Of a stretch of 64,000 bases of DNA, positions 57,042-64,000 are shown one piece after another. Origin of the DNA: Paraperlucidibaca sp. (GTDB lineage: Bacteria; Pseudomonadota; Gammaproteobacteria; Pseudomonadales; Moraxellaceae); contig JAGPVX010000029.1 in NCBI GenBank assembly GCA_018066805.1, positions 1-64,000 on the forward strand. The letters run 5' to 3'. Under the pieces are notes generated by a model, which searched no databases, had not been told where the DNA came from, and was given only the letters and a program-made list of their open reading frames with translations. How positions within the stretch are numbered: the stretch's first letter is position 1; each line of letters begins with the position of its first letter. The position numbers and the translations under genes are program-made.

Positions 57042-58054
57042 CAACTCTTTGCATCACCGGCATCGGTGGCTTTATTGGCCTCGCCATGGCCAAACGCGCA
57101 CTCAGCCTAGGCTGGCAAGTTCAAGGCATGGATATCTCTGAGCCAGCGGCTGCACGCGCCAGAGCCTTAGGCATTCGTGTGGTAGTGGGCGATATCAACG
57201 ATGTCGATGCCGTGAGCAGCGCTTCCAGTAATGCCGACGTCGTTTTTCACACCGCCGCCATTGTTGAAGAGGATGGTGCCCGCGAAGACTATGAGTGCGT
57301 CAATGTTGAGGGCACACGCACGGTCTGTGAAGTTGCACGTACCATCGGCGTTAAGCGTGTTGTGCACCTCTCATCGGTGATGGTTTTTGGCTTTGACTAT
57401 CTGCCTGAGATTAGCGAAGACGGCCCGCTCGATGGCCAAGGTAATGTCTATAACGACAGCAAACTCGCCAGTGAGCGCGTGGCAATGAGCTTTAATGACC
57501 CTGAGCATGGCTTTGGCGTCATCGTTATTAGACCTGGCGATGTCTATGGCCCAGGTAGCGTACCGTGGGTTATTCGCCCCATCGAACTGCTCAGACAAGG
57601 CGTATTTATGCTGCCCGATAATGGCCGTGGTGTGATCAATCATGTCCATGTCGAAAATCTTATCGATGGTGTTTTGCTCGCCATTCAGCATGACGCTTGC
57701 GGTGAAGCTTTCACCATTACCGATGGCCTCGCCACACCATCACGCGTGTTTTTCAAAACCCATGCACTGATTGCTGGCACACGCTTACCAACAGCGCCAA
57801 CTTGGGTGCTCAAGGCTTTACTCTCGGCGCTAGGCCCAGCCTATCGTGCGCTCGGCAAAAAACCGCCCGCCAGCCCTGAGGCGATGAAATTCCTACTGCG
57901 AAAAAATCGCTACTCCATCGCCAAAGCACAACGCTTACTTGGCTATGCACCACGCATTCGTCTTAGTGAAGGTATGGCTGACCTGCTCGCCGACACCACG
58001 CTCAACCCCAAAAAAAACCAAAAAAAACCAAAACCAAATCTGAAAGGATATTAA
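57038..58054 (+). CDS. NAD-dependent epimerase/dehydratase (extended SDR)
   Basis: Extended SDR of 338 residues with TGIGGFIGLAMAKRAL, HTAAIVEEDG, the serine in HLSSVMVFGF, and the catalytic YNDSKLASERVA; PGDVYGPGSVPW is a family block. It resembles 3-beta-hydroxysteroid dehydrogenase-like members, but the substrate is unknown. A lysine/proline/asparagine-rich C-terminal tail (NPKKNQKKPKPN) is encoded by runs of A. Coupled with TetR upstream and the membrane protein 2 bases downstream. Confidence 0.88.
   Translation: MTTLCITGIGGFIGLAMAKRALSLGWQVQGMDISEPAAARARALGIRVVVGDINDVDAVSSASSNADVVFHTAAIVEEDGAREDYECVNVEGTRTVCEVARTIGVKRVVHLSSVMVFGFDYLPEISEDGPLDGQGNVYNDSKLASERVAMSFNDPEHGFGVIVIRPGDVYGPGSVPWVIRPIELLRQGVFMLPDNGRGVINHVHVENLIDGVLLAIQHDACGEAFTITDGLATPSRVFFKTHALIAGTRLPTAPTWVLKALLSALGPAYRALGKKPPASPEAMKFLLRKNRYSIAKAQRLLGYAPRIRLSEGMADLLADTTLNPKKNQKKPKPNLKGY
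58006..58036. repeat. A-rich simple repeat in the epimerase 3' end
   Basis: The order is C4, A8, CC, A7, CC, A4, CC, A3. Such homopolymer runs are slippage-prone; a change of one base would alter the last dozen residues and the stop just before the next gene. Confidence 0.7.
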
Positions 58055-58056
58055 CC

Positions 58057-58716
58057 ATGGCGCTATTCGCTCCACGCATCCGTGATGCTCTACTGTTTCA
58101 TTTGGCCTTTTTTGCTATTGCCATTCCGCTCGCGCTCAAACCCAGCTTAGTCAGCTTAAATCTGGGCGATTTACTGATGTATTTAGTCGCTGGCTATGTT
58201 GTCGCACTGCCGTTGGTCGGCCTGCTGCGTAAACATCGCGACTGGGTGGCGCTGTGGTGGTTTTTGCTGCCGCTATCAATGGCTCTGCCCTGTGCTGACT
58301 GGATGTTGGTGCAGAAAATGGGCACGCTGCATTTCCCCGATCATGGCGCGCCGCGCTTGGGCGGCGCTGTGCCTATCTACTTTTTGGGTATGTGGCTGAT
58401 GCTGCTGTGGCCGCTGTGCTGGATCAACGCCTACGCACGCTTTCCACTGTTTAATGCCGCCATCATGGCGCTAATTGCTTTCACTACTTGGGAATGGGCC
58501 GCGCGCCCCATGGAGCTATGGCACGCGCTCGATGTCCGTCAATTTGAGGGTTTTGCGCTCTACCCCTTAATTCCTGAAATGCTGCTTGGCGCCGGCGCGT
58601 TATGGATGTGGCAAATCCAGCGCAACCGGCCGTGGCTTTCACAACTCGCTGGCGCACTTTCCGTGGCGGTATTTTACGCCGGTGCGCTGTCATTATCATT
58701 GCTATGGATAGGCTAA
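58057..58716 (+). CDS. Membrane protein of unknown function, five to six helices
   Basis: A 219-residue hydrophobic protein with segments at about residues 12-30, 36-58, 65-82, 104-125, 130-150 and 190-215. Aromatic motifs ALWWFLLPLSMALPCADWML, FPDHGAPRLGGAVPIYF and FTTWEWAARPMELWH stand out. I do not recognise the family with certainty. It lies 2 bases after the epimerase and 11 bases before the oxidoreductase, so it is part of that operon. Confidence 0.75.
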   Translation: MALFAPRIRDALLFHLAFFAIAIPLALKPSLVSLNLGDLLMYLVAGYVVALPLVGLLRKHRDWVALWWFLLPLSMALPCADWMLVQKMGTLHFPDHGAPRLGGAVPIYFLGMWLMLLWPLCWINAYARFPLFNAAIMALIAFTTWEWAARPMELWHALDVRQFEGFALYPLIPEMLLGAGALWMWQIQRNRPWLSQLAGALSVAVFYAGALSLSLLWIG

Positions 58717-58727
58717 AGGAGACTCAT

Positions 58728-60047
58728 ATGAGCAACTTAATTAACCAACCCTTCACCCTTCCTTGTGGCGTCACGCTGCCAAACCGTCTCTGCAAAGCCG
58801 CGATGACCGAAGGTGTAGCCGATGATTATCTGCATGCCACCGCTCGCCACGCCACACTCTACAAGCGCTGGAGTGATGGCGGTGCAGGCTTGCTGCTCAC
58901 CGGTAATGTGCAAATCGACCGTCGCGTATTGGAACGCCCCGGCAACGTCGCCATCGACCCCGCGCCTGAACATGGCGATGCCGAGGGCATGGCACAGCTA
59001 AAAGCCTGGGCCGCTGCTGGCACCGCTAATGGCAATCAGCTATGGATGCAAATTTCTCATGCTGGCCGCCAATCACCACGTTATGTCACCAGTGAGCCGA
59101 TGGCGCCCTCACCCGTGCAGCTGAAGCTACTGGGCAATTACGGCGCACCACGCGCCTTAACAGAAGCTGAGATTTTCGACTTTATTGGGCGCTTCGCCCG
59201 TGTCGCACGCATTGCCAAAGACGCTGGCTTTACTGGCGTGCAAATCCACTCGGCGCATGGCTACTTACTGTCCTCATTTTTGTCGCCGATCACCAACCAG
59301 CGCAAAGACCAATGGGGTGGCTCGCTGGAAAATCGCGCACGCTTCTTGATTGAGGCCATTCGCGCCACACGTAAAGCCGTTGGTGCAGATTTTCCAATTG
59401 CGGTGAAGCTCAACTCTGATGATTTCCGCAAAGGTGGTTTTAGCCATGAAGACTGCTTGGTCGTAGTGAAAATGCTCAATGCCGAGACCGTGGATTTATT
59501 AGAAATCTCTGGCGGCACCTATGAGCAACCAAAATTACTCGGCCACACTGGCAGTGCTGACACCGCTGTCAGCGAAGCGCCGCAACGTGAGTCTACTAAA
59601 CAGCGTGAGGCCTATTTCTTAAATTACGCGCGCGCCATCCGCAAAATCGCCACTATGCCTTTGATGGTCACTGGCGGTTTTCGTAGCGTAGAAGTCATGG
59701 AAGAGGCGCTGCAAGAAGGAGTTTGCGATGTCATCGGTTTGGGTCGCCCTCTGTGCAGCCACCCAGATACACCAAATGATTTACTTAGCGGTCGCATCAC
59801 GCGCGCGGTGAATTTCGAGCATCAGTTGAAGCTTGCCGATAGTGGCTTGTTTTCGCCGACCAGTAGCGTGCTGCCGTTGAAGCTGCTCAATGTGCTCGGT
59901 GGTCAAGCCTGGTATTACCAGCAGATTTTCCGTCTTGCCGATGGCAAACCTGCTGACACCAAGATGGGCATTTTGAAGGCGTTTAGTGCTTATTATTGGG
60001 ATGAGATCACCACGGCTCGGCGTGTGAAGAAAGCGGCTAAGCGCTAA
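58728..60047 (+). CDS. NADH:flavin oxidoreductase, Old Yellow Enzyme family
   Basis: A 439-residue FMN enzyme of the OYE/2,4-dienoyl-CoA reductase type, N-terminal barrel only (no NAD domain): LPNRLCKAAMTEG, LWMQISHAGRQSP, GVQIHSAHGYLLSSFLSP, NQRKDQWGGSLENRARF, and GGFRSVEVM. Such enzymes reduce activated alkenes; the substrate is unknown here. AGGAG is 8 bases upstream of ATG 58728. Last gene of the TetR-led operon; a hairpin terminator follows. Confidence 0.9.
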   Translation: MSNLINQPFTLPCGVTLPNRLCKAAMTEGVADDYLHATARHATLYKRWSDGGAGLLLTGNVQIDRRVLERPGNVAIDPAPEHGDAEGMAQLKAWAAAGTANGNQLWMQISHAGRQSPRYVTSEPMAPSPVQLKLLGNYGAPRALTEAEIFDFIGRFARVARIAKDAGFTGVQIHSAHGYLLSSFLSPITNQRKDQWGGSLENRARFLIEAIRATRKAVGADFPIAVKLNSDDFRKGGFSHEDCLVVVKMLNAETVDLLEISGGTYEQPKLLGHTGSADTAVSEAPQRESTKQREAYFLNYARAIRKIATMPLMVTGGFRSVEVMEEALQEGVCDVIGLGRPLCSHPDTPNDLLSGRITRAVNFEHQLKLADSGLFSPTSSVLPLKLLNVLGGQAWYYQQIFRLADGKPADTKMGILKAFSAYYWDEITTARRVKKAAKR

Positions 60048-60054
60048 AACTAAC

Positions 60055-60096
60055 AACACTGGCGCATCGAAGATTTTTAGTCGATGCGCCACTGTT
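60055..60096. terminator. Bidirectional terminator between the OYE gene and gor
   Basis: TGGCGCATCGA and TCGATGCGCCA (60060-60091) form an 11-pair stem with outer AACA / TGTT arms. The loop holds a run of T. It sits between the convergent OYE and glutathione reductase genes. Confidence 0.85.
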
Positions 60097-60106
60097 ATTA
60101 ATAGCC

Positions 60107-61501
60107 CTAGCCCACAGTGCGAGTCACCGAACGTAGCGTGACCAACTCTTCTGCTGAAGTCGGATGAATGCCGATGGTGTCATCAAAAATCGCTTTGGTG
60201 GCACCAGCTTTCATTGCCACGGCAATGCCCTGCACCAGCTCGCCGGCATCGGGCCCAACCACATGGCAGCCGAGCACAACATCACTGTCGGCATCAACAA
60301 TCAGCTTCATTAATGAGCGTTCCTGACTACCCGATAACGACAGCTTCATCGGCTTAAAGCGTGACTCATAAATATTGACGCGATGACCGTTCGCTACCGC
60401 ATCTTCCTCACTAATGCCCACAGTGCCGATATTCGGCAAGCAAAATACCGCCGTTGGAATGAGCTGATAATTTACCGCACGATACTCATCAGGCTTAAAT
60501 AAACGCCGTGCTACTGCCATGCCTTCAGCTAGAGCTACCGGTGTCAGTTGCAGGCGCGCAGTGGCTGCCTCACCACCAAAATCATCGCCAATAACATCGC
60601 CGATTGCAGAGATACTCGCCTCGGCCGTGACATAGTGCTCATCGACAGCGATATAACCTTGCTTGGTCAAGCGCACGCCGGTGTTTTCCAAGCCTAAGTT
60701 ATCGAGCATGGGGCGACGGCCAGTACCGTAAAACACGCAGTCGACAATGAGCTCGCGGCCATCTTTTAAGCTGGCTTTAATGCGACCATCATCGGTCTTA
60801 GCTAAAGACTCAATGTCGGTTTTGAACTGCAGGTCTAAGCCACTGACTTCAAGCTGATCACGCACATGCTCTCGCACACTCTGATCAAATCCACGCAGGA
60901 ATAAATCGCCGCGATATAGCAGCGAAGTCTCGGCACCTAAGCCCTGAAAAATCGAGGCGAACTCCACCGCAATATAGCCGCCGCCAATCACCAAAACACG
61001 CTTAGGCAGCTGCTCTAAAAAGAAGGCGTCATTTGAGGTAATGGCCAGCTCGCTTCCTGGAAATTTTGGCACCGATGGCCAGCCACCAGTGGCAATCAAA
61101 ATATGCGCTGCGCTAATTTTCTGGCCATTAATCTCGACGGTATTAGCATCAAGTAAACGCGCATGACCTTCGTGCAAAGTCACGCCGCTATTGCTCAGTA
61201 GATTTTTATAGATGCCATTGAGACGGCTGATTTCGGTGTTTTTATTGGCAATTAATGTTGACCAATCAAACACCGATTTGCCGACCTGCCAGCCGAAGTC
61301 GGCCGCATGCGCCAAGCTGTCTTGATAGCTTGCGCCATAGACCAAAAGCTTCTTCGGCACGCAACCGACGTTTACGCAGGTGCCACCCAAATAGCGGCTC
61401 TCCGCAACGGCTACACGAGCACCAAAGCCTGCGGCGAAACGCGCGGCACGAACACCGCCGGAGCCGGCGCCAATGACAAATAAATCCACATCAAACGACA
61501 T
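60107..61501 (-). CDS. gor: Glutathione-disulfide reductase
   Basis: FAD enzyme that reduces oxidised glutathione with NADPH. FAD motif [13 protein letters not shown], redox pair Cys42 and Cys47 in [20 protein letters not shown] motif [13 protein letters not shown], and C-terminal GIHPTSAEE carrying the catalytic His-Glu. The 464 residues match Gor rather than lipoamide dehydrogenase. ATG 61499-61501 has GGAG upstream. The aminotransferase is 9 bases upstream, so the two are probably co-transcribed. Confidence 0.95.
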   Translation of the reverse strand: MSFDVDLFVIGAGSGGVRAARFAAGFGARVAVAESRYLGGTCVNVGCVPKKLLVYGASYQDSLAHAADFGWQVGKSVFDWSTLIANKNTEISRLNGIYKNLLSNSGVTLHEGHARLLDANTVEINGQKISAAHILIATGGWPSVPKFPGSELAITSNDAFFLEQLPKRVLVIGGGYIAVEFASIFQGLGAETSLLYRGDLFLRGFDQSVREHVRDQLEVSGLDLQFKTDIESLAKTDDGRIKASLKDGRELIVDCVFYGTGRRPMLDNLGLENTGVRLTKQGYIAVDEHYVTAEASISAIGDVIGDDFGGEAATARLQLTPVALAEGMAVARRLFKPDEYRAVNYQLIPTAVFCLPNIGTVGISEEDAVANGHRVNIYESRFKPMKLSLSGSQERSLMKLIVDADSDVVLGCHVVGPDAGELVQGIAVAMKAGATKAIFDDTIGIHPTSAEELVTLRSVTRTVG

Positions 61502-61509
61502 ACAAACTC

Positions 61510-62631
61510 CTATAACGCCTCAAGTGCCGTGCGTAAGCGCGCCACTGTGCGTTCAATATTTTGTAGCTTATCGAGACCAAAAAGCCCGAGTCGGAAAGTC
61601 TTGAAGCTAGCAGGCTCATTACATTGCAGTGGCACACCAGCCGCACATTGCAGGCCTAGCTCAATGAAACGCTTACCGGTGTGAATAGCGTCATCATCGG
61701 TATAGCAAACCACCACGCCCGGAGCTTCAAAGTCGGCAGCAGCGACACTGCGAAAGCCATGCTCGGCGAGTAAGGAACGAACTTCACGGCCTAGCGTCAC
61801 TTGTGCTTGGCACATGGCATCGAAACCAGCAGTTTCAGTCTCGCGCATGGCATCGCGCAAATAGATCAGCGCATCGGTGGGCATGGTCGCGTGGTAGGCA
61901 TGACCGCCATTTTCATAGGCCAGCATGATCTGATGCCACTTCTTCAAATCGAGAGCAAAGGATGTGCTCTGCGTTTCGTTCAAGCGCAGCAAGGCGCGTT
62001 CACTGAGCATGATCAGTGCCGCGCATGGTGTGGCTGACCAGCCCTTTTGCGGTGCGCTAATCAGTACATCGACGCCGAGCTCACGCATATTGACCCAGAG
62101 CGTGCCTGAGGCCACACAATCGAGCACAAACAACCCGCCATAGGCATGCACGGCCTCGGCGACAGCGCGAATATAATCATTTGGCAAGACGATGCCAGAA
62201 GCGGTTTCAACGTGCGGCGCAAACACCACGGCGGGTTTTTCTGCTTGGATGGCGGCGACCACATCCTCGATTGGCGCAGGTGAAAATGCCGCTTGATGCT
62301 CATCTGAGCCAGTGCTGGCCGACAACACCGTTGTGCTTGCGGCAATGCGTCCAGTCTCTAAAATTTGCGTCCAGCGAAAGCTAAACCAGCCATTGCGAAT
62401 AATTAAACAGTGCACGTCATTGGCAAATTGGCGAGCCACAGCTTCCATACCAACGCTACCACCGCCAGGTATAATTACTGCTGAATCAGCGCTATAGACA
62501 CGCTTGAGCATGTCAGAAATATCGCGCATGCAGGCCTGAAACTCAGGTGACATATGGTTAAGGGCGCGATCGGTAAAAACCACTGAATATTCATGCAGCC
62601 CGGGCTTCGGTGCCTGTAATCGATTGTTCAC
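61510..62631 (-). CDS. Class V aminotransferase (alanine-glyoxylate type)
   Basis: PLP enzyme of 373 residues. The substrate-binding [16 protein letters not shown] block, the Asp171 in FVLDCVASG and PLP Lys196 in [11 protein letters not shown] follow the fold type I class V pattern, close to alanine-glyoxylate and serine-pyruvate transaminases. The exact substrates are unknown. A GTG start at 62629-62631 is preceded by GAGG. It is divergent from chrA across 54 bases. Confidence 0.85.
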   Translation of the reverse strand: MNNRLQAPKPGLHEYSVVFTDRALNHMSPEFQACMRDISDMLKRVYSADSAVIIPGGGSVGMEAVARQFANDVHCLIIRNGWFSFRWTQILETGRIAASTTVLSASTGSDEHQAAFSPAPIEDVVAAIQAEKPAVVFAPHVETASGIVLPNDYIRAVAEAVHAYGGLFVLDCVASGTLWVNMRELGVDVLISAPQKGWSATPCAALIMLSERALLRLNETQSTSFALDLKKWHQIMLAYENGGHAYHATMPTDALIYLRDAMRETETAGFDAMCQAQVTLGREVRSLLAEHGFRSVAAADFEAPGVVVCYTDDDAIHTGKRFIELGLQCAAGVPLQCNEPASFKTFRLGLFGLDKLQNIERTVARLRTALEAL

Positions 62632-62685
62632 ACATTCCTCACACTAATTGCGCTAAAAAGACCTACCTCGTATACCCTTTGCCCA

Positions 62686-63939
62686 ATGCTAGACGCAAGC
62701 CAAAATACAATGACAAAGCCCAATACTCGTCGTGCTGAAGGCCGCAAAATAGTGCAGCCACTAAGTACTATTAGCACAGCACAAATCTTTCTGTGCTTTC
62801 TCCAGCTTGGCTTCACCGCCTTTGGCGGCCCGATTGCGCATCTCGCCTATTTTCGCGAGGCCTTCGTGGCCAAACGCCACTGGCTATCCGAAGCACAGTA
62901 CAGCGAGCTGGTAGCCATGTGCCAGTTTTTGCCAGGACCATCCAGCAGCCAGGTCGGCTTTGCGCTGGGCTATCACGCCGGCGGCTGGCGCGGCGCACTT
63001 GCGGCATGGCTGGGTTTCACGCTGCCCTCGGCACTGCTGTTGACGCTCGCAGCAGTGGGTGTTTTGGCAACACAGGGCTTGCCCACGGGCATCTTGCAGG
63101 GCTTATTGGCGGTGGCTGTAGCTGTCGTCGCGCAAGCCATTTGGGCGATGGCAAAGCAGCATAGCGCAGGCGGCGGACGACTCATTGTCATGCTCTTGGC
63201 CGCCGCTGTTTTGTGCGTGTTTAGCTCGGCACAAGCCACCGTTCTTGTACTGGTCTTGGCAGGACTTATTGGCGCAATAAGCTTTCGCCCTACAAGCTCC
63301 GACACGCAAACAGCGGCCCTGCGCGCACCAAGCTTCCCAATTGGCATACTGCTGTTGTGCTTAGCTTTGTCTTTACTCTTTGTCTTACCGCTACTAAGCA
63401 CGCTCTCGCCGTGGCTGGCGCTGACCGATAGCTTCTATCGCGCTGGCGCCTTGGTTTTTGGCGGTGGCCATGTCGTGCTGCCATTACTGCAGGCCGAGCT
63501 GGTCACGCCTGGATGGCTGAGTGCCGACACTTTCTACACCGGTTATGGCTTGGCGCAGGCAGTGCCAGGGCCACTGTTTACGCTTGCGGCTTATTTGGGC
63601 GCTAGCGTGCCGGCACTGGCTTCGCCTCTGCTTGGCGCAAGCATTATGCTCATCGCAGTGTTTCTGCCAGGGCTACTTTTGGTCATCGGTCTGCTGCCGT
63701 TTTGGGCGCATTGGCAACGACATTTGCGAGTACGTGCGGCAGTTATTGGCCTCAATGCAGCAGTAGTGGGTTTGCTGCTGGCAACCTGGCTGGTGAGCAT
63801 AGTTCCGCATGCGTGGACAGATTGGCGTGGCGTGGCACTAACAATTGCTGCCAGCACCGCTCTGCAGTGGGCAAAATGGCCAGCGTGGTTGGTGGTGGTG
63901 TTGAGCACAGCGGCCGGCTTTGCACTCGCGATGGTGTGA
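62686..63939 (+). CDS. chrA: Chromate transporter, two-domain CHR protein
   Basis: Membrane exporter of chromate with two homologous halves, about 10-12 helices. Each half holds the family motif: FGGPIAHLAYF with MCQFLPGPSSSQVGF in the first and FGGGHVVLPLLQ with GLAQAVPGPLFTLAAY in the second. The 417 residues match the long form. The start is uncertain: neither ATG 62686 nor ATG 62710 has a clear ribosome site. No chrB is seen in the window. Sulfate-analogue stress and gor nearby might be linked, but this is not shown. Confidence 0.92.
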   Translation: MLDASQNTMTKPNTRRAEGRKIVQPLSTISTAQIFLCFLQLGFTAFGGPIAHLAYFREAFVAKRHWLSEAQYSELVAMCQFLPGPSSSQVGFALGYHAGGWRGALAAWLGFTLPSALLLTLAAVGVLATQGLPTGILQGLLAVAVAVVAQAIWAMAKQHSAGGGRLIVMLLAAAVLCVFSSAQATVLVLVLAGLIGAISFRPTSSDTQTAALRAPSFPIGILLLCLALSLLFVLPLLSTLSPWLALTDSFYRAGALVFGGGHVVLPLLQAELVTPGWLSADTFYTGYGLAQAVPGPLFTLAAYLGASVPALASPLLGASIMLIAVFLPGLLLVIGLLPFWAHWQRHLRVRAAVIGLNAAVVGLLLATWLVSIVPHAWTDWRGVALTIAASTALQWAKWPAWLVVVLSTAAGFALAMV

Positions 63940-64000
63940 CGACGAAACACACGCACCGCATTAAGCGTTATTACGTCTGTAGCGCTTGAAACAGCTGCTC

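Noticed and set aside
58010..58040. Programmed ribosomal frameshift at the A8 run joining the epimerase and the membrane protein.
   Set aside because: The membrane protein has its own ATG with a ribosome site-like GGA and the stop lies between; no slippery-site plus structure signal seen.
54252..60047. A defence or mobile island in this cluster.
   Set aside because: No integrase, direct repeats, tRNA or toxin-like genes; all genes are metabolic and base composition looks like its surroundings by eye.
62632..62685. Operator for a ChrB regulator upstream of chrA.
   Set aside because: No palindrome of useful length and no chrB gene in the window.
63971..64000. Possible end of a minus-strand gene at the right edge (EQLFQALQT, then TAA).
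   Set aside because: Only nine codons are visible and any frame could do this by chance; no family signal.

Overview
The window is a stretch of core chromosome from a gammaproteobacterium. Evidence includes the rseP-dxr-cdsA-uppS-frr-pyrH-tsf-rpsB block facing map-glnD-dapC-dapD, the mucD-lepA-lepB-rnc-era-recO-pdxJ block facing nadB, the ygfZ/sdhE/ygfX trio, and a complete Na+-NQR operon followed by apbE and nqrM. Abundant acyl-CoA metabolism genes and a 484-residue GAPDH next to nqr point to a Pseudomonadales-like lineage (Pseudomonas, Moraxella, Spongiibacter or Alcanivorax relatives). This placement is inferred from gene order and protein style only. No tRNA, rRNA, insertion sequence, prophage, CRISPR array or integrase was seen, and no gene-free stretch exceeds about 300 bases.

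Layout. 1-5609 (minus): start of bamA, rseP, dxr, cdsA, uppS, frr, pyrH (envelope biogenesis, isoprenoid and phospholipid precursors, ribosome recycling, UMP kinase). 5673-7368 (minus): tsf and rpsB with a terminator. 7624-16877 (plus): map, glnD, dapC, dapD, cysD, cysN, an ArsC/YffB-like protein and a SIMPL-domain exported protein. 16966-24781 (minus): a DUF6882-like gene, pdxJ, recO, era, rnc, lepB, lepA, mucD. 24964-28290: nadB, then ygfX and sdhE (minus), then ygfZ. 28293-36503 (minus): a 3-hydroxyisobutyryl-CoA hydrolase-like enzyme, ung, a TetR regulator, an OmpA-family porin, a MerR regulator and a fadB/thiolase beta-oxidation pair. 36710-45899: a small Mpo1-like membrane protein, then nqrM, apbE, nqrFEDCBA and gap (minus). 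46015-54247: yaaA, a beta-lactamase-fold hydrolase, an ABC1 kinase, a membrane protein, an AtuD-like acyl-CoA dehydrogenase, an acyl-CoA synthetase and a diguanylate cyclase. 54252-60047: a two-way cluster (SDR and MBL-fold protein facing TetR, epimerase, membrane protein and OYE-type oxidoreductase) around a perfect 16-base palindrome. 60107-63939: glutathione reductase, a class V aminotransferase and a chromate transporter.

How the genes work together. The nqr genes make a sodium-pumping NADH dehydrogenase; apbE attaches FMN to NqrB and NqrC, and nqrM helps mature the metal centre. FadB, the thiolase, the acyl-CoA dehydrogenase and the acyl-CoA synthetase form most of a fatty-acid or branched acyl-CoA degradation route. 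cysD and cysN make ATP sulfurylase. dapC and dapD make lysine and peptidoglycan precursors.

Most notable points: the rpoE-rseA-rseB genes usually found between nadB and mucD are absent; CysN has a C-terminal tail that looks like a degenerate APS kinase; a terminator-like hairpin lies in the thiolase leader; and the 54-60 kb cluster has no assigned substrate. I found no clear case of a wholly new defence or mobile system.
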